Source: Aurantiochytrium sp. KH105 (lineage: Eukaryota; Sar; Bigyra; Thraustochytrida; Thraustochytriidae). From it: a stretch of DNA of 64,000 nucleotides. The DNA lies in the NCBI GenBank assembly GCA_003116975.1, contig BGKB01000049.1, positions 1-64,000 on the forward strand, written 5' to 3'. How positions within the stretch are numbered: position 1 is the stretch's first letter; each line of letters begins with the position of its first letter. Made by a program: the position numbers and the translations under genes. Below, piece by piece: positions 7,131 to 17,200 of the stretch. The notes below the pieces were generated by a model. The model searched no databases, was not told the DNA's origin, and was given only the letters and a program-made list of their open reading frames with translations.

Positions 7131-9506
7131 TCACACGCCAAAATAGTTAAACTCTCGGCGACGATGGAAATGCATGAACTCGTCCATAAGATCAAACTTG
7201 ATGCGTGCTTCGACCCACACGGCCCAATAGTGAATTGGAATTCCTTGCCGAAGCAACTCTTTGTACATGGCGCGCCCCTCCCGAACCGAGACGCCGACGC
7301 CAAGCAAGGAACGAGGTGAACCAGACGAGATCTTGCAACTCTGGCGCAAATACTCGCACACGACGAGAGCATAAAAATGCATAAACGCTGGGTCCCCCCT
7401 TGCGTCAACAAAAATCCCTGGGGGCGCGAGCTTGGGGATGACGGCATTGGGCGTGACGCCGCCGTCGTAAAAATCCGACTCGTCATCATCGAGGTCATCT
7501 TCACCTTGAGAGTAACTCGCCTCGTCAGCGCTGGCATCATCAACGATGGAGAGCGCGGGGACACCTCGCTTCCGACCATCACGCTTGTGGCGACGACTAC
7601 TTTGCCACACCCTTTCACAACGAAACACCAGTGGCGTCGGAGAGGCCCCGCCCTCATCTGAGCCGAGAAGAGAGGACCGCACTGTTTCACCGTGTTTCAC
7701 GGAGGTCGCTAGACCCCCAAAAGAAACAGAGTCACCTTCTTCGAGGAAAACATCCCTCACGCGAACACCATTGACAAGAATGCCACCCTTGCGGCCAGAG
7801 GCATCGTAAATTCGCCAGCGGCCAACTTGCTCATCAAAGCGCAAGGAGGCGTGCGCGCGTTCAAGAAAGGGCGATTTGTGCGCGAGAGCGAGCTTCTCGA
7901 GTCCCTCACTATTTACACCTTGCGCGGGATTCGACACTCCAGACCCCAATTGGATCTCGTGCGCACGGCGAGCATCCAGTGTAACCTCTGAGGAGACATT
8001 CAAGGTTGCTAAACGGCTCTGCGCACGAGTCTCTTGCCTTGCATACCAGTCCGAAAATGTGCGCTCTGCCAACACCAGACGCCACGTCTCACCTCGACCT
8101 ACGTATGACACGGCCGACCTCGGGCCCGCGCCAAAATAGTATCCCACCATTCCATGTTCCACAGACGAGGCTTCGTCCCCCATCGACTCAAAGCTCGGGC
8201 GTTTCTGCATCAGCGCCTCTGCTCCCTTGTGCGCGGCGTCGGGTAAGGAGCGCATGAAAGAGCTTGTTGCGTTTGATGGGTGGGGCGATCGTGAGGCACG
8301 GGCGCTGCGACCAAACATACACCCAACCGTGCGTGCAACACGGCGGTACGTTGAGCTCGTTCCTGGGACCACAGCAGACGAAGCTTCATGGTCGTCATCA
8401 TCTTCGTCAGAGGTGATTGCCACCTCAGAGTACTCATGGGTGCTTCCTGGCTGCGCAAGCGCCAGCGGCGAGACACGATGCATGGACCCCGGCACTTGTC
8501 CTGACGCTGACAAAGGTGAATGAAGGTGATTCATGTCCGTACGGCGGCGGGCGCTACTCCCGCTGCCACTACTGCCGCGCTTCGCCAAACGAAGAACGCG
8601 ATTTGAGGAGAACTGCTTGGGCATGTGACGTCGATGCACCCAGTCTCCCCGCACGGCGTCAAACTCAACCCCTTCCCGCGCGTCAACATAGAGTTTGGAT
8701 GCGTAAATGGAGAGCGCTTCTTCGTGGGTTTCCTGGGCCGTGGGCAGGCCATAGGCTTCCTGCAGAATGGCCAGACTGCTCAGGGATTGGGCCACGAGCT
8801 CCTTGAGAGCGAGGATTTCAGGATCCTGCGAATATGTTGTTTCCGACGCCAGGTGGTGTGTCTCGAGCGCAGCCTGCAGCACGGCTCTTCGCAAAGTGAG
8901 CGCGCGCACCAACATGTCCTCTGCTCGCGCGACGCGAGCCCCGAGCAAGGATTTGATGTTGTCCTGCACCTCGGCGCCATTGTAGAGCACAAAGTTCTCC
9001 GCGGTGTACTTGTCAGCCTTCCTGCGGATGCGGTCCGCCTCGCGGTACACGACGCCGGGCTTGGCGACCTGCACGCGGATGCAGGTCCCGAGCGCGTGGA
9101 GCGTCGCGGCGAGCTGGAGCATGGGCGTCGCGCATGCTTGCAGGTCGGCGCTGCCCTCCTCGTACGCCTCGAGCTGCTCTGAGCGCAGCTCCGCGGCCCT
9201 CTGCAGGGCGCTCTCGGCCTTCTGCAGCTCGCCCAGGAGCCTCGCGAGGCGCGCGAGGCCCTCGTACGCGCCGGCCGTCGCGTCGACGGCGCGCACGACC
9301 TCGGCCTCCCAGGCTCTGCCCCGCCTCCGCCCGCGCGGCCGGCGCCCCTGCGCTCCGCGCGGCCCCGCGCCCGCGCGCCGCGCGCCCCTGCTGCCCCGGC
9401 CGCCCTCCCGCGCCTCCTCCGCCGCCGCCTGCGCCTCCTCCGCCTGCGCGCGCGCGGCCTCGAGCGCCTCCTCGCGCGCGTCCACGGCCCGCTCCAGCGC
9501 CTCCAT
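7131..9506 (-). CDS. Helical (TPR/coiled-coil-like) protein with a degenerate FHA domain, 791 aa
   Basis: The only in-frame ATG at the 5' end is at 9506 and opens a coiled coil (MEALERAVDAREEALEAARA). Residues to about 110 are Arg/Gly-rich and encoded by extremely GC-rich DNA. Residues about 120-330 are helical with TPR-like spacing (LARLLGELQKAESALQRAAE; LSSLAILQEAYGLPTAQETH). A Ser-rich disordered part follows. An FHA-like fold spans about 490-610: EIQLGSG, then LERAHASLRFDE, then GILVNGVRV and LEEGDSVSFGG. In classical FHA domains the phosphothreonine-binding residues are G-R and S-x-x-H; here G-R is replaced by G-S-G and the Ser by Glu, so ordinary pThr binding is doubtful. The conserved C-terminus (about 690-791; FMHFYALVVCEYLRQ, IHYWAVWVEARIKFDLMDEF) is not a family I recognise. 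Confidence 0.75.
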   Translation of the reverse strand: MEALERAVDAREEALEAARAQAEEAQAAAEEAREGGRGSRGARRAGAGPRGAQGRRPRGRRRGRAWEAEVVRAVDATAGAYEGLARLARLLGELQKAESALQRAAELRSEQLEAYEEGSADLQACATPMLQLAATLHALGTCIRVQVAKPGVVYREADRIRRKADKYTAENFVLYNGAEVQDNIKSLLGARVARAEDMLVRALTLRRAVLQAALETHHLASETTYSQDPEILALKELVAQSLSSLAILQEAYGLPTAQETHEEALSIYASKLYVDAREGVEFDAVRGDWVHRRHMPKQFSSNRVLRLAKRGSSGSGSSARRRTDMNHLHSPLSASGQVPGSMHRVSPLALAQPGSTHEYSEVAITSDEDDDDHEASSAVVPGTSSTYRRVARTVGCMFGRSARASRSPHPSNATSSFMRSLPDAAHKGAEALMQKRPSFESMGDEASSVEHGMVGYYFGAGPRSAVSYVGRGETWRLVLAERTFSDWYARQETRAQSRLATLNVSSEVTLDARRAHEIQLGSGVSNPAQGVNSEGLEKLALAHKSPFLERAHASLRFDEQVGRWRIYDASGRKGGILVNGVRVRDVFLEEGDSVSFGGLATSVKHGETVRSSLLGSDEGGASPTPLVFRCERVWQSSRRHKRDGRKRGVPALSIVDDASADEASYSQGEDDLDDDESDFYDGGVTPNAVIPKLAPPGIFVDARGDPAFMHFYALVVCEYLRQSCKISSGSPRSLLGVGVSVREGRAMYKELLRQGIPIHYWAVWVEARIKFDLMDEFMHFHRRREFNYFGV

Positions 9507-9622
9507 CCCGCGCGCTCCCTCTCTCCCCCGCCGCGCCGCTCCCGCCTCTCCGCCGCGCCGGCCGCCCTCGCCAGGCCGCGGCTCTGCCCGCCGGGACGCC
9601 GCCGCCCTGCCGCGCCGCGCTG

Positions 9623-9665
<43 letters not shown>

Positions 9666-9666
9666 C
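9623..9666. repeat. (CCTG)n / (CAGG)n microsatellite
   Basis: About 11 uninterrupted copies of the tetranucleotide TGCC. On the strand of the FHA-like gene this reads GCAGGCAGG and lies about 120-160 bp upstream of its ATG, so it is likely in the 5' leader or core promoter. Confidence 0.95.
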
Positions 9667-9858
9667 ACCGCGCGCACGTGGCGGCGCGGCGGAGGCGGGG
9701 AAGGGAGGGACTTTCTCTCAGGAAGGACTTCTTCCCGGCCGCGAGAGGGCCTGCCTGCGGAGGCGCGCAGGAGGGAGGGAGGTAGTAGCAGTCGCGTAGC
9801 GGGCGACTAGCGGAGCGGGCGCTGTGCACGCGCTGCGCCGGCGGCACGTGCGCGCGCA

Positions 9859-9919
9859 AGGGGAAGAGAGAGGGAGAGAGGGAGGGAGGGAGGGAGGGAG
9901 GAGGGAGAGGGAGGGGCGA
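9859..9919 (+). repeat. Polypurine (GGGA)n tract with G-quadruplex potential
   Basis: A run of GGGA and GAGA units on the plus strand, with more than four closely spaced GGG triplets. This meets the simple G-quadruplex pattern (four G3 runs with loops of 1-7). It sits about 350-410 bp upstream of the FHA-like gene start. Confidence 0.85.
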
Positions 9920-10603
9920 GAGGCGAGCCCGCCGCTCGACATCCCGCGGATCCTCCCGGGCTGCAGCGCGACGAGGCCAGATCGGGGCGCGAGCGGTGCC
10001 AGCGGTGCGAACGCGAGGGGGGCCCTGCCCGTCGCCAGTGAAGCCAAGCCCACCGGGGAAAGAATGGGGAAGTGAGAATGAGGGCCGGGGCGCGTTCCCA
10101 TCGCAGGCCGCAAAGGTGCTGAGCCGCTCCCAACTGAGACACGATCAGCCAGGCAGGCAGCTGCAGATGGCGACATACATATATACAAACCCACACGCAG
10201 CTCCAAGTTTCCCTCCCGCGCAAGAAACAGAGCTGCGCTGAAAGACAATCAAATCAAAGAAAAGTTGCGCTGCATGGCAGACTTGGCCAATGGTGTCAGC
10301 TGCAGGGCTTGGCAACAGCAAAGTTTTGCAGAACTCAACTTCACGCTTCCACAAGCTCTCCGCTCGGCTCAAGCCCTCCGCTCAGCTCGGTCGGTGCAAG
10401 TCTCACAAATCTATCTTGCGACTTCAACACGCCAAGCATCAAAAAGAATGCAGCACAGTCCATCTTGTGTTTCTCTTGGCCGTCCTCGTTGTCCCAACAA
10501 TTTTACAATGAGGCCAGCTAATTAGAGAAACCTGACTATCTTGAACGAAGGACCAGACAGGTCGAAGCAAAGTTGCGCGCGCTGCGTTGCATCGTTCAGA
10601 ATA

Positions 10604-11150
10604 GAGATGGTCAAGATCAGACAAAAGGTTTTGCATCGTGACGACCATCGCACAAACTCAGCTGTGTGATGGTTGTCACGATGGAAATCCTGTCGTCGAT
10701 GCTCGGTACATCGCTCTCCCATGCGTCTTGCATTGCATTGTCCATAAATTGAGATGGACAAGATCAGACGAAAGGCTTTGCATCGTGACGATCATCGCAC
10801 AAACTCAGCTGTGCGATGGTCGTCACGATGGAAATGCTTTCGTCGATGCTCGGTAAATCGCTCTCCCATGCATCTTGCATTACATCGTTCAGAATTGAGA
10901 TGGTCAAGATCAGACGAAAGGCTTCTCATCGTGACAGCTATCGCACACACGCAGCTGTGCGATGGTCGTCACGATGGAAACCCTTTCGTCGATGCTCGAC
11001 AAATCGCTCTCGATGCGTCTTGCATTATATCGTCCATAATTGAAATGGACAAATCCAGGCGAAAGACTTCTCATCGTGACAGCTATCGCACACACGCAGC
11101 GATGCTCGACGAATCGCTCTCTATGCATCTTCTACGAACAGTGCGTTGCT
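10604..11150. repeat. Tandem array of ~146-bp units, each holding a long inverted repeat
   Basis: Three full units start at 10604, 10751 and 10897 (periods 147 and 146) and a shortened fourth starts at 11042 (period 145). Each begins GAGATGG(A/T)CAAGATCAG or a close variant and ends near CATCGTTCAGAATTG. Every full unit has a 21-nt stem with an 8-nt loop: arms at 10634-10654/10663-10683, 10781-10801/10810-10830 and 10927-10947/10956-10976. In the second unit, outer arms GACGAAAG/CTTTCGTC (10767-10774/10837-10844) extend the palindrome to 78 bp. The fourth unit lacks the right arm, as if a hairpin had been deleted. A decayed unit end is seen at 10581-10603. The array lies about 130 bp past the stop codon of the giant receptor gene, so it could be in that gene's 3' UTR or be a separate element. 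Confidence 0.92.
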
Positions 11151-11277
11151 GAGTAAACCACATCGTTGGAAATTCTTTTGCCCAAAGCGGCAATCGATTG
11201 GCAAAAGATGAAGGGAAGGAAAAACAACAAACATCGATGATTAATTTTTTGGGGATAACTTTTCTTTTTCCAGTCAA

Positions 11278-14200
11278 TTACTCCCCGGAACGGAAGTTGC
11301 GAAATGAGAATTGCTTGCGCGTCGGCTTAGGCCTCGAGAGGTTGTCGCCGTCCGTGCCGTCATTGTTGACCTGGTCTTCCTGCTTCTGACGACGCAATTC
11401 GCTCCGCAGGTTGCGGTTCTGCTCAGCAATACGCTCGAGCTCAGCCTGGTTCTCCTCGAGCTCCTTGCGCATCGAAGGGTCATCACGCTGCGTCTGCTGA
11501 AAGCCAGGAAGAAAGATCGGGTTCGTCGAAAGGTTAAGATCCTCATCGAGGTCCTCGATCTGGTGGTCGTCCGGCTTACGGCGTTGCAGGAACTTGGTGT
11601 ACGACGAGAAAAAGGTGGGGAAGACCTCCGAGAGGACCGCAATGACGTAGTAGACCATGGAGAGCACAATGAGCACAATGAGCAGCGCGCTCAGCGAGTT
11701 GCGCTGCTCGTGCAGGTTCGAATCGTTCTCCATCGACTCAAGCAGGATACCGCCCAGGCAAATGAGAATAGCACTGCCGAGGAGGGCAAGTTCCACACTG
11801 TTGTAGTCGAAGAAGAAGGCTGCAGCATTGCGGCGGCGCTGGTTGCGACGTGCAATACGCGAGGTCGTCTTATCCGATTCGTCAAAGTTGAAGCGGCGCG
11901 CGCCTTGCTGGTGATGCGTCTGGCGCTCAAGCATGGTGCGATGGACCTTGACAGCCTCTTGCACGCGGCGCGAAAGCACCGTGTACTTGTTGAACTTGGG
12001 GTCGTCGAGACCCTTGGTCGCCAGCTCATCGAGCTCCTTGAGAACCGCGCTACGCTCACCATTGCTCATGTACGGGCGGTACAGCGAGGTCAGGACAAAA
12101 GAAGCAAAGAGGATGAGAAGCACCATGGCCAGCACAGCCGTCACATTGGTTCGGAGAAGCAGGGCGCACATGGCGATGAAGGCCTTGCGCATGATGACAA
12201 GCACCACCCAAGTCTGGCGGCTCGGCTTGAAGGAAACGTAAAGCGTCGAAAACGACTTGCGGAAGTCGTACGTACGCGGGCCCGACTCGCGCGTGTCGCC
12301 CACGCCGTGCGCACGCAGGTACTGGTCCTCCTCTACCACAGCACGATGCCGAAGGATCGAGAGAAAGACAAACAGAGGGAAGCCCACCGTGTACACGAGC
12401 AAAAAGACAACTGCCAGTGGTGCAAGACGCTGCTGAATACCGCCTTCCTCGCCACAGCGGCACAGCGAGCCGCCATCGCAGCTGAGCGACGTGAAGCTCG
12501 TGTAAAGGTATCCGTCCGACTCGGGAAGCTCTGTGCAGTCGAAAATCTCGAGCGACTTGCGCGTTACAGCAATGTACAACACGTAGCACACCACAAGGTA
12601 GATCGCAACAAGACGGCCCACATGCGACATGAGCCTCACACGCTTCGAATGCCTGCACACCTTGTACGCCGAGTAGCAAAGGTGCAAAATGATAAGGATC
12701 GCAAGCACGACCAAGGGAAGCGATTGGCTCAGCCACCACTTGGTCTCGTACTCAAAGTTGGGCACGAGGCACTCGATACCGACAATGTCAATGTTGAGCG
12801 AAAGAAAGCTGAAAAAGCTCAGGAACTTCTCAAAGGCCGGTGGCCACGTGAGGTTCACTGCACTAAACACCGAAAGCACTTGGGCAAAATCAATGCCGAT
12901 GGCCAAAAGCGCCAGGTTCAGGTTGTACTTGTTGAAGTAGTAGCCAGCGGCAATGGCAATCAGGACCATCAAAGCAAAGCCCAAAGCAATTACCCAAACG
13001 TTGTCAGGGCACTCCTGGCAACGGTTGTTGAGGCGGTAGTGCGTGTTAAGCGTGCAAAGAGCGCAACGCTGCGGCATGGAGCACTCGCACGTACCCGTAG
13101 GCACCTCGCTCGACACCACGCCATCAAAGGAAACGACGCACTTGGCGCAGTTTTCCGGTTCGTCCGAAGAACACTCGCTCGTCGGGTCAGGGTTGCAGTC
13201 CGAATCCACGCCGCGGTATGCCCCGGTAAACGGATCCTTATACACTCCGCACGAGTTGTTGTAGCCAGACGCACCGCGCACCTCGTTACACTTGTTGTAG
13301 GCGTACTGGTAGCCCTCGCTGCACTCGTTGGCACCCGTGCAGGCCTCGGCCGGCTGGCAAGCCACATAGTCCGAGCACGTCTCATCAATCGCCACGGCAG
13401 GGTAAGCCGCAACAACATCGCTGTCCCACCGCTCTGCGGGGCAACGAGACTGGGCTCGATCCGTGATGGAGGTGCCATCGTCTTCAAAGATGGTCACGTC
13501 GAGGCGATAATATCCCTCTGCCGCATTCGGGTCCGTGAACGGAGCATCGCCCTTCTCGCAGACGGCGCCGCTCGGGCACGTCACGCAAAGCTGGCCGAGG
13601 CCACCGTATTGGCCAAGAATGTTGCCGGAGCGCTCGGAGATCGACTTGCAGCGCGCATTGTACAGCGAACTCACCACGGAATGAAAGGTGTCGACCGTCG
13701 TCTGATCCTCATCCGACAGCTGGCTCGTGGTCGAAGCAAGACTGATCCGGTCCGCTTCGAGCAGAAGCTCAGGATCCAGCTGGCTTGCCGGGACACGCGT
13801 CGCCTGGTTCGACACGCAAACAAAAAGAGTGCGCGGACCCACGGCGTCGTTCTCCGGGTTGCACGAAAGAAAGGGAAGACCGCTGGTCAGGTCCTCATCC
13901 GGACTGCGCCAGCGGGAATCGGGGCAGATGCGACCGTCCATGTAAATCGTGGTGTTGGCGAGGGTGCCGCCAAAGTTATCGCCTCGCAAATTGACGGTCT
14001 CGTCGCCAACCGCATCAGCAAACTCGTACGAGTCGCCCTTAATGGTACCTGGCGACGCACGGGATACCGAGGGGGTCAGATAGTTGAAGCGCACGTACGG
14101 GTCCGTGGAGTTCGCATTCGCCACTTCCGCATAGGTCTCCTGGTTACCCACACGGATCAAGACCAAAAGATTGAGGCCCGAGCCGGGAGGGATCTGGAAG

Positions 14201-17200
14201 ATAATCTTCTCGTGCGTATGCACGCAGCCGTTGCCGTCGTTATCAGTCGTCAGGCAGGGCTCGTTGTGGTCGCCTGCAGACGAAGTCGTGGCAGCGCGGT
14301 ACTCAACGCCCAGTTCCTCGTCAACAAAGACCACCTCGAGCTCGTTCGAGTTCGTCGAATTGAGAATCTGCGTGGAGAAGTTGTCACCCGTGAGCTCCAT
14401 GAGAGCCTTGTTCTCACACTTGCGGTACACATTGAGAGCAGAGCCGTAGAGAAGGATGGCCTCATCGCGGCGTTCACTGTAATCCTCGTACGCTTCGAAC
14501 TCCCAGCAGCCAGAAGTAGGTCCCGAAGGGGTCTCATCCAGCGAGCGTTCGTCAACAGACACGTACGTCGGGCCCCAGCGCGGGAAGTTGAAGGCAGTCT
14601 GGTTCATGTATTCTTCGAGTGACGCCGCCGGCTCCGAAAAGTAGAGATCCGTGAGGTCGTCGACAATGAATCCACCGTACGCCTCGCCGGTCACGAGAAG
14701 CGCGCGATTGGCCGAGAGTACCGAGCATGCGCACTCCTGGGTCTCACCGACGGACCAGAAGCTGCCATCGCCGCAGCAGCTCGCGTTGGCAAGGAAGCCA
14801 ACACCGTCCATGGTCTGCGGCGTCATCTCCACACGCTCCACAAGCATGGTGTACGGCGTCGCGCAACCGGCATCGCTGCGCGTATTGTTGCTGTCGGTCC
14901 ACATGCCACCTCGAATCGCGATGGTCACCGCGACAGCACCGGAGCAGTATTCGTTGGTGTACACGTCAAGCTCACGGAAGAACACACCGTCATCGAGAAC
15001 GGTGTTGACGCGCGCCACCCACGAGTAGCCGCGGTACATTGACGCAACATCACACACGGTAGAGTCCGGGGCGCGAAGCTCCACGTCGGCGAGCTTGCGA
15101 CCTCCCTCAATAAAGAAGCGGCTGCCCGCCTCGCTCGTGAGGAACCGGCGGCGATTCGACTCCAAGCTCGTACCCGGCACGTAGCTCGAGGGCAGAAAGT
15201 TCACCTCGATAGCTCCTGTCGCGCCAGCGGACACGTCCGTGTAGACGGTCGGGTCGTCAGGGTCCATAATGGCGACACCGCCCACGGAGGGCTTATTGTA
15301 AGAGAAGAGCTCCGTGGCAATGCCCTGCTGCCCGGCCACAGTGACGACCACTTGCAGGTTCTTGCCATAATATTCCGGAACCTCAAAGGTGATAAAAGTG
15401 TGGTTGTACTCGAACTGTGAGTAAATCGACGAGTCGATGTCAGTACCACTTTCGACAACGAGCAGCTCGAGACTCTGATCCGTGGAAATAAACTGGACCA
15501 CGAGCTCATCGATACCAAAGTTGTCGCCGTTAATCTCCATCATAATAGCATTGCCGTTGCTCCGGCCCGAAGTCGGCGCGGTCAGCGGCGTGAAGGAGGT
15601 GATCGTCGGCGGAAGATAGTCGAAAACGACACCCGAGACCGTGGTTTGCGAGCGCACGGTGACATCGATACTAAGACCAACGCCTTGGCCCGCAGGGACT
15701 TCGCACACGATCTCAGTGTGCGTGTTGCTCACCAGGTTGCAGGTCAGACCGCCCAGGGCCACGCGCGGCTTGATCATTGTACAATCTTCCTGAAAAAGAT
15801 CTGCGCACACAGCACCTTGCTCGTATGGGCGGCCAAAGTTGCTTCCTTCGATTGTGATCAAATCACCGCCAATGGTTCGTGCAGCCTCGATGGTTCCACC
15901 GTTGAATGAGGTTCCCGTTACAACAGGCGCCTCGTACGAGAGCCTAAACTGCGGGTCAACGCTGTCGATGCGCGAGTCCTGGTCGCCTGCAACGACGCGA
16001 ATTTCGAGGTCGACGCCCTCACCAGGAGGAATGTCACAGAGAAGCGAAGAGTGGTCCCAAGGCGAGCACGACAGCACACCAACGCGAACAGGGTTGGTCT
16101 CAAAGTCGAAGTCGCCATTCGAGTAAGCGCGGTACTGGTACAGGTAAACCGTGCCATTGACACCAAAGTTGGTTCCGTCGATGCGGAGCTGGCGACCACC
16201 AGCCGTTGGAACGGTCGAGGTGGCACCAACGATGCTCGTGCTCGTAATCCGAGGCGGCTCGTATGCCACGAACTCAAAGAGGGCGTCCGGAGTCGATCGT
16301 GCGCCAGAAGCCACCACAACCACGATACCATTCGAGCTTCCTTGGCCACTCGGAACAGTAATGTCCGTCCGATAGCACTCACCTTCGGAACCTAGCGATG
16401 GAGCAGAAGTATCCGTGCAGCTCACCGCTTCGTGGGCAATGACCGTGGCCTCATAGTCACCCACGTAAACGGTGGGCGTGGAGGATCCATAGTTGAGACC
16501 GTACAGAGAAATCGTCTCGGTTCCATCCTCGAGGTCCGTCGGGAAGGTCACCTGACTGACCGCGGTACCAGCCGAAGTGACGGCAGCATACGTGAACGGA
16601 TTGCTGGTGGAAATGTAGCGCACCTCCGAGTACCGGGTGCCACAGCGAATCTGAACGGTGGCGCCGTCGACCGAGGCGCTGAGCTCGATGATCGTGTGTG
16701 CATGAGAGACCTCATCGACAACGTTACCATTGACAAGGGTTTGGCAACACTGTGTGTTGCGGCAAAAGTTCGATCCGCGCAAGACCACGCGCAGGTTACC
16801 TGATGTTCCGCTCGTCGGCTCCGCGTAAACAGAGTCAAGAATCGGGCTTGCGTACTCGAAACTACCCAGGGCCGTCTCGTAGGCACCGTCGAAACGCCTC
16901 GACGATACAGACACGCCCACGCCAGGTGCACGCTCCGAGGTAGCGAGCTCGGGCACATAAAAGCTAATGCTGCGGCGGCCACGTTCGTCCGAGGAGGCAC
17001 AGTAGCTTGTGACATCACTCAGCGGGTTCGAGCCGACAAGGTCGTCATAGTAATAGGACGCCGACAGCGTCTGCGAACCAAAAACGACAGAGATAATCGA
17101 CTGCGTGTCGCAAATGGGCAGACCATCCACGTAGACACGCATAAGGTAGCCTCCCTCAGTTCCATACGAAGAGGGTGCGGTGCTCAAGAGCGACAGCGGC

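Larger units (their letters stand above)
9507..10603. promoter_or_regulatory. 5' flank of the FHA-like gene
   Basis: No gene is seen in this 1.1 kb. The half near the gene is extremely GC-rich and carries a CCTG tetranucleotide run and a polypurine G-run, listed separately. From about 10150 the sequence becomes AT-richer, with a CATATATAC stretch at about 10178-10188 that could serve as a TATA-like element for the minus-strand gene. The right end (about 10581-10603) is a remnant of the neighbouring hairpin-repeat unit. Open frames here have repetitive, non-protein-like composition. Confidence 0.45.

Noticed and set aside
10604-11150. CRISPR-like array
   Set aside because: Units are ~146 bp and similar along their full length, with no distinct spacers, and the genome is eukaryotic. 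It is a satellite-like or structured-RNA repeat.
11311-14622. 1103-codon open frame on the plus strand opposite the receptor's membrane region
   Set aside because: It is exactly antisense to a frame with clear TM spans and domains. Its composition is Arg/Ala/Val/His-rich without domains. Long antisense frames are expected where the sense strand avoids TTA, CTA and TCA codons.
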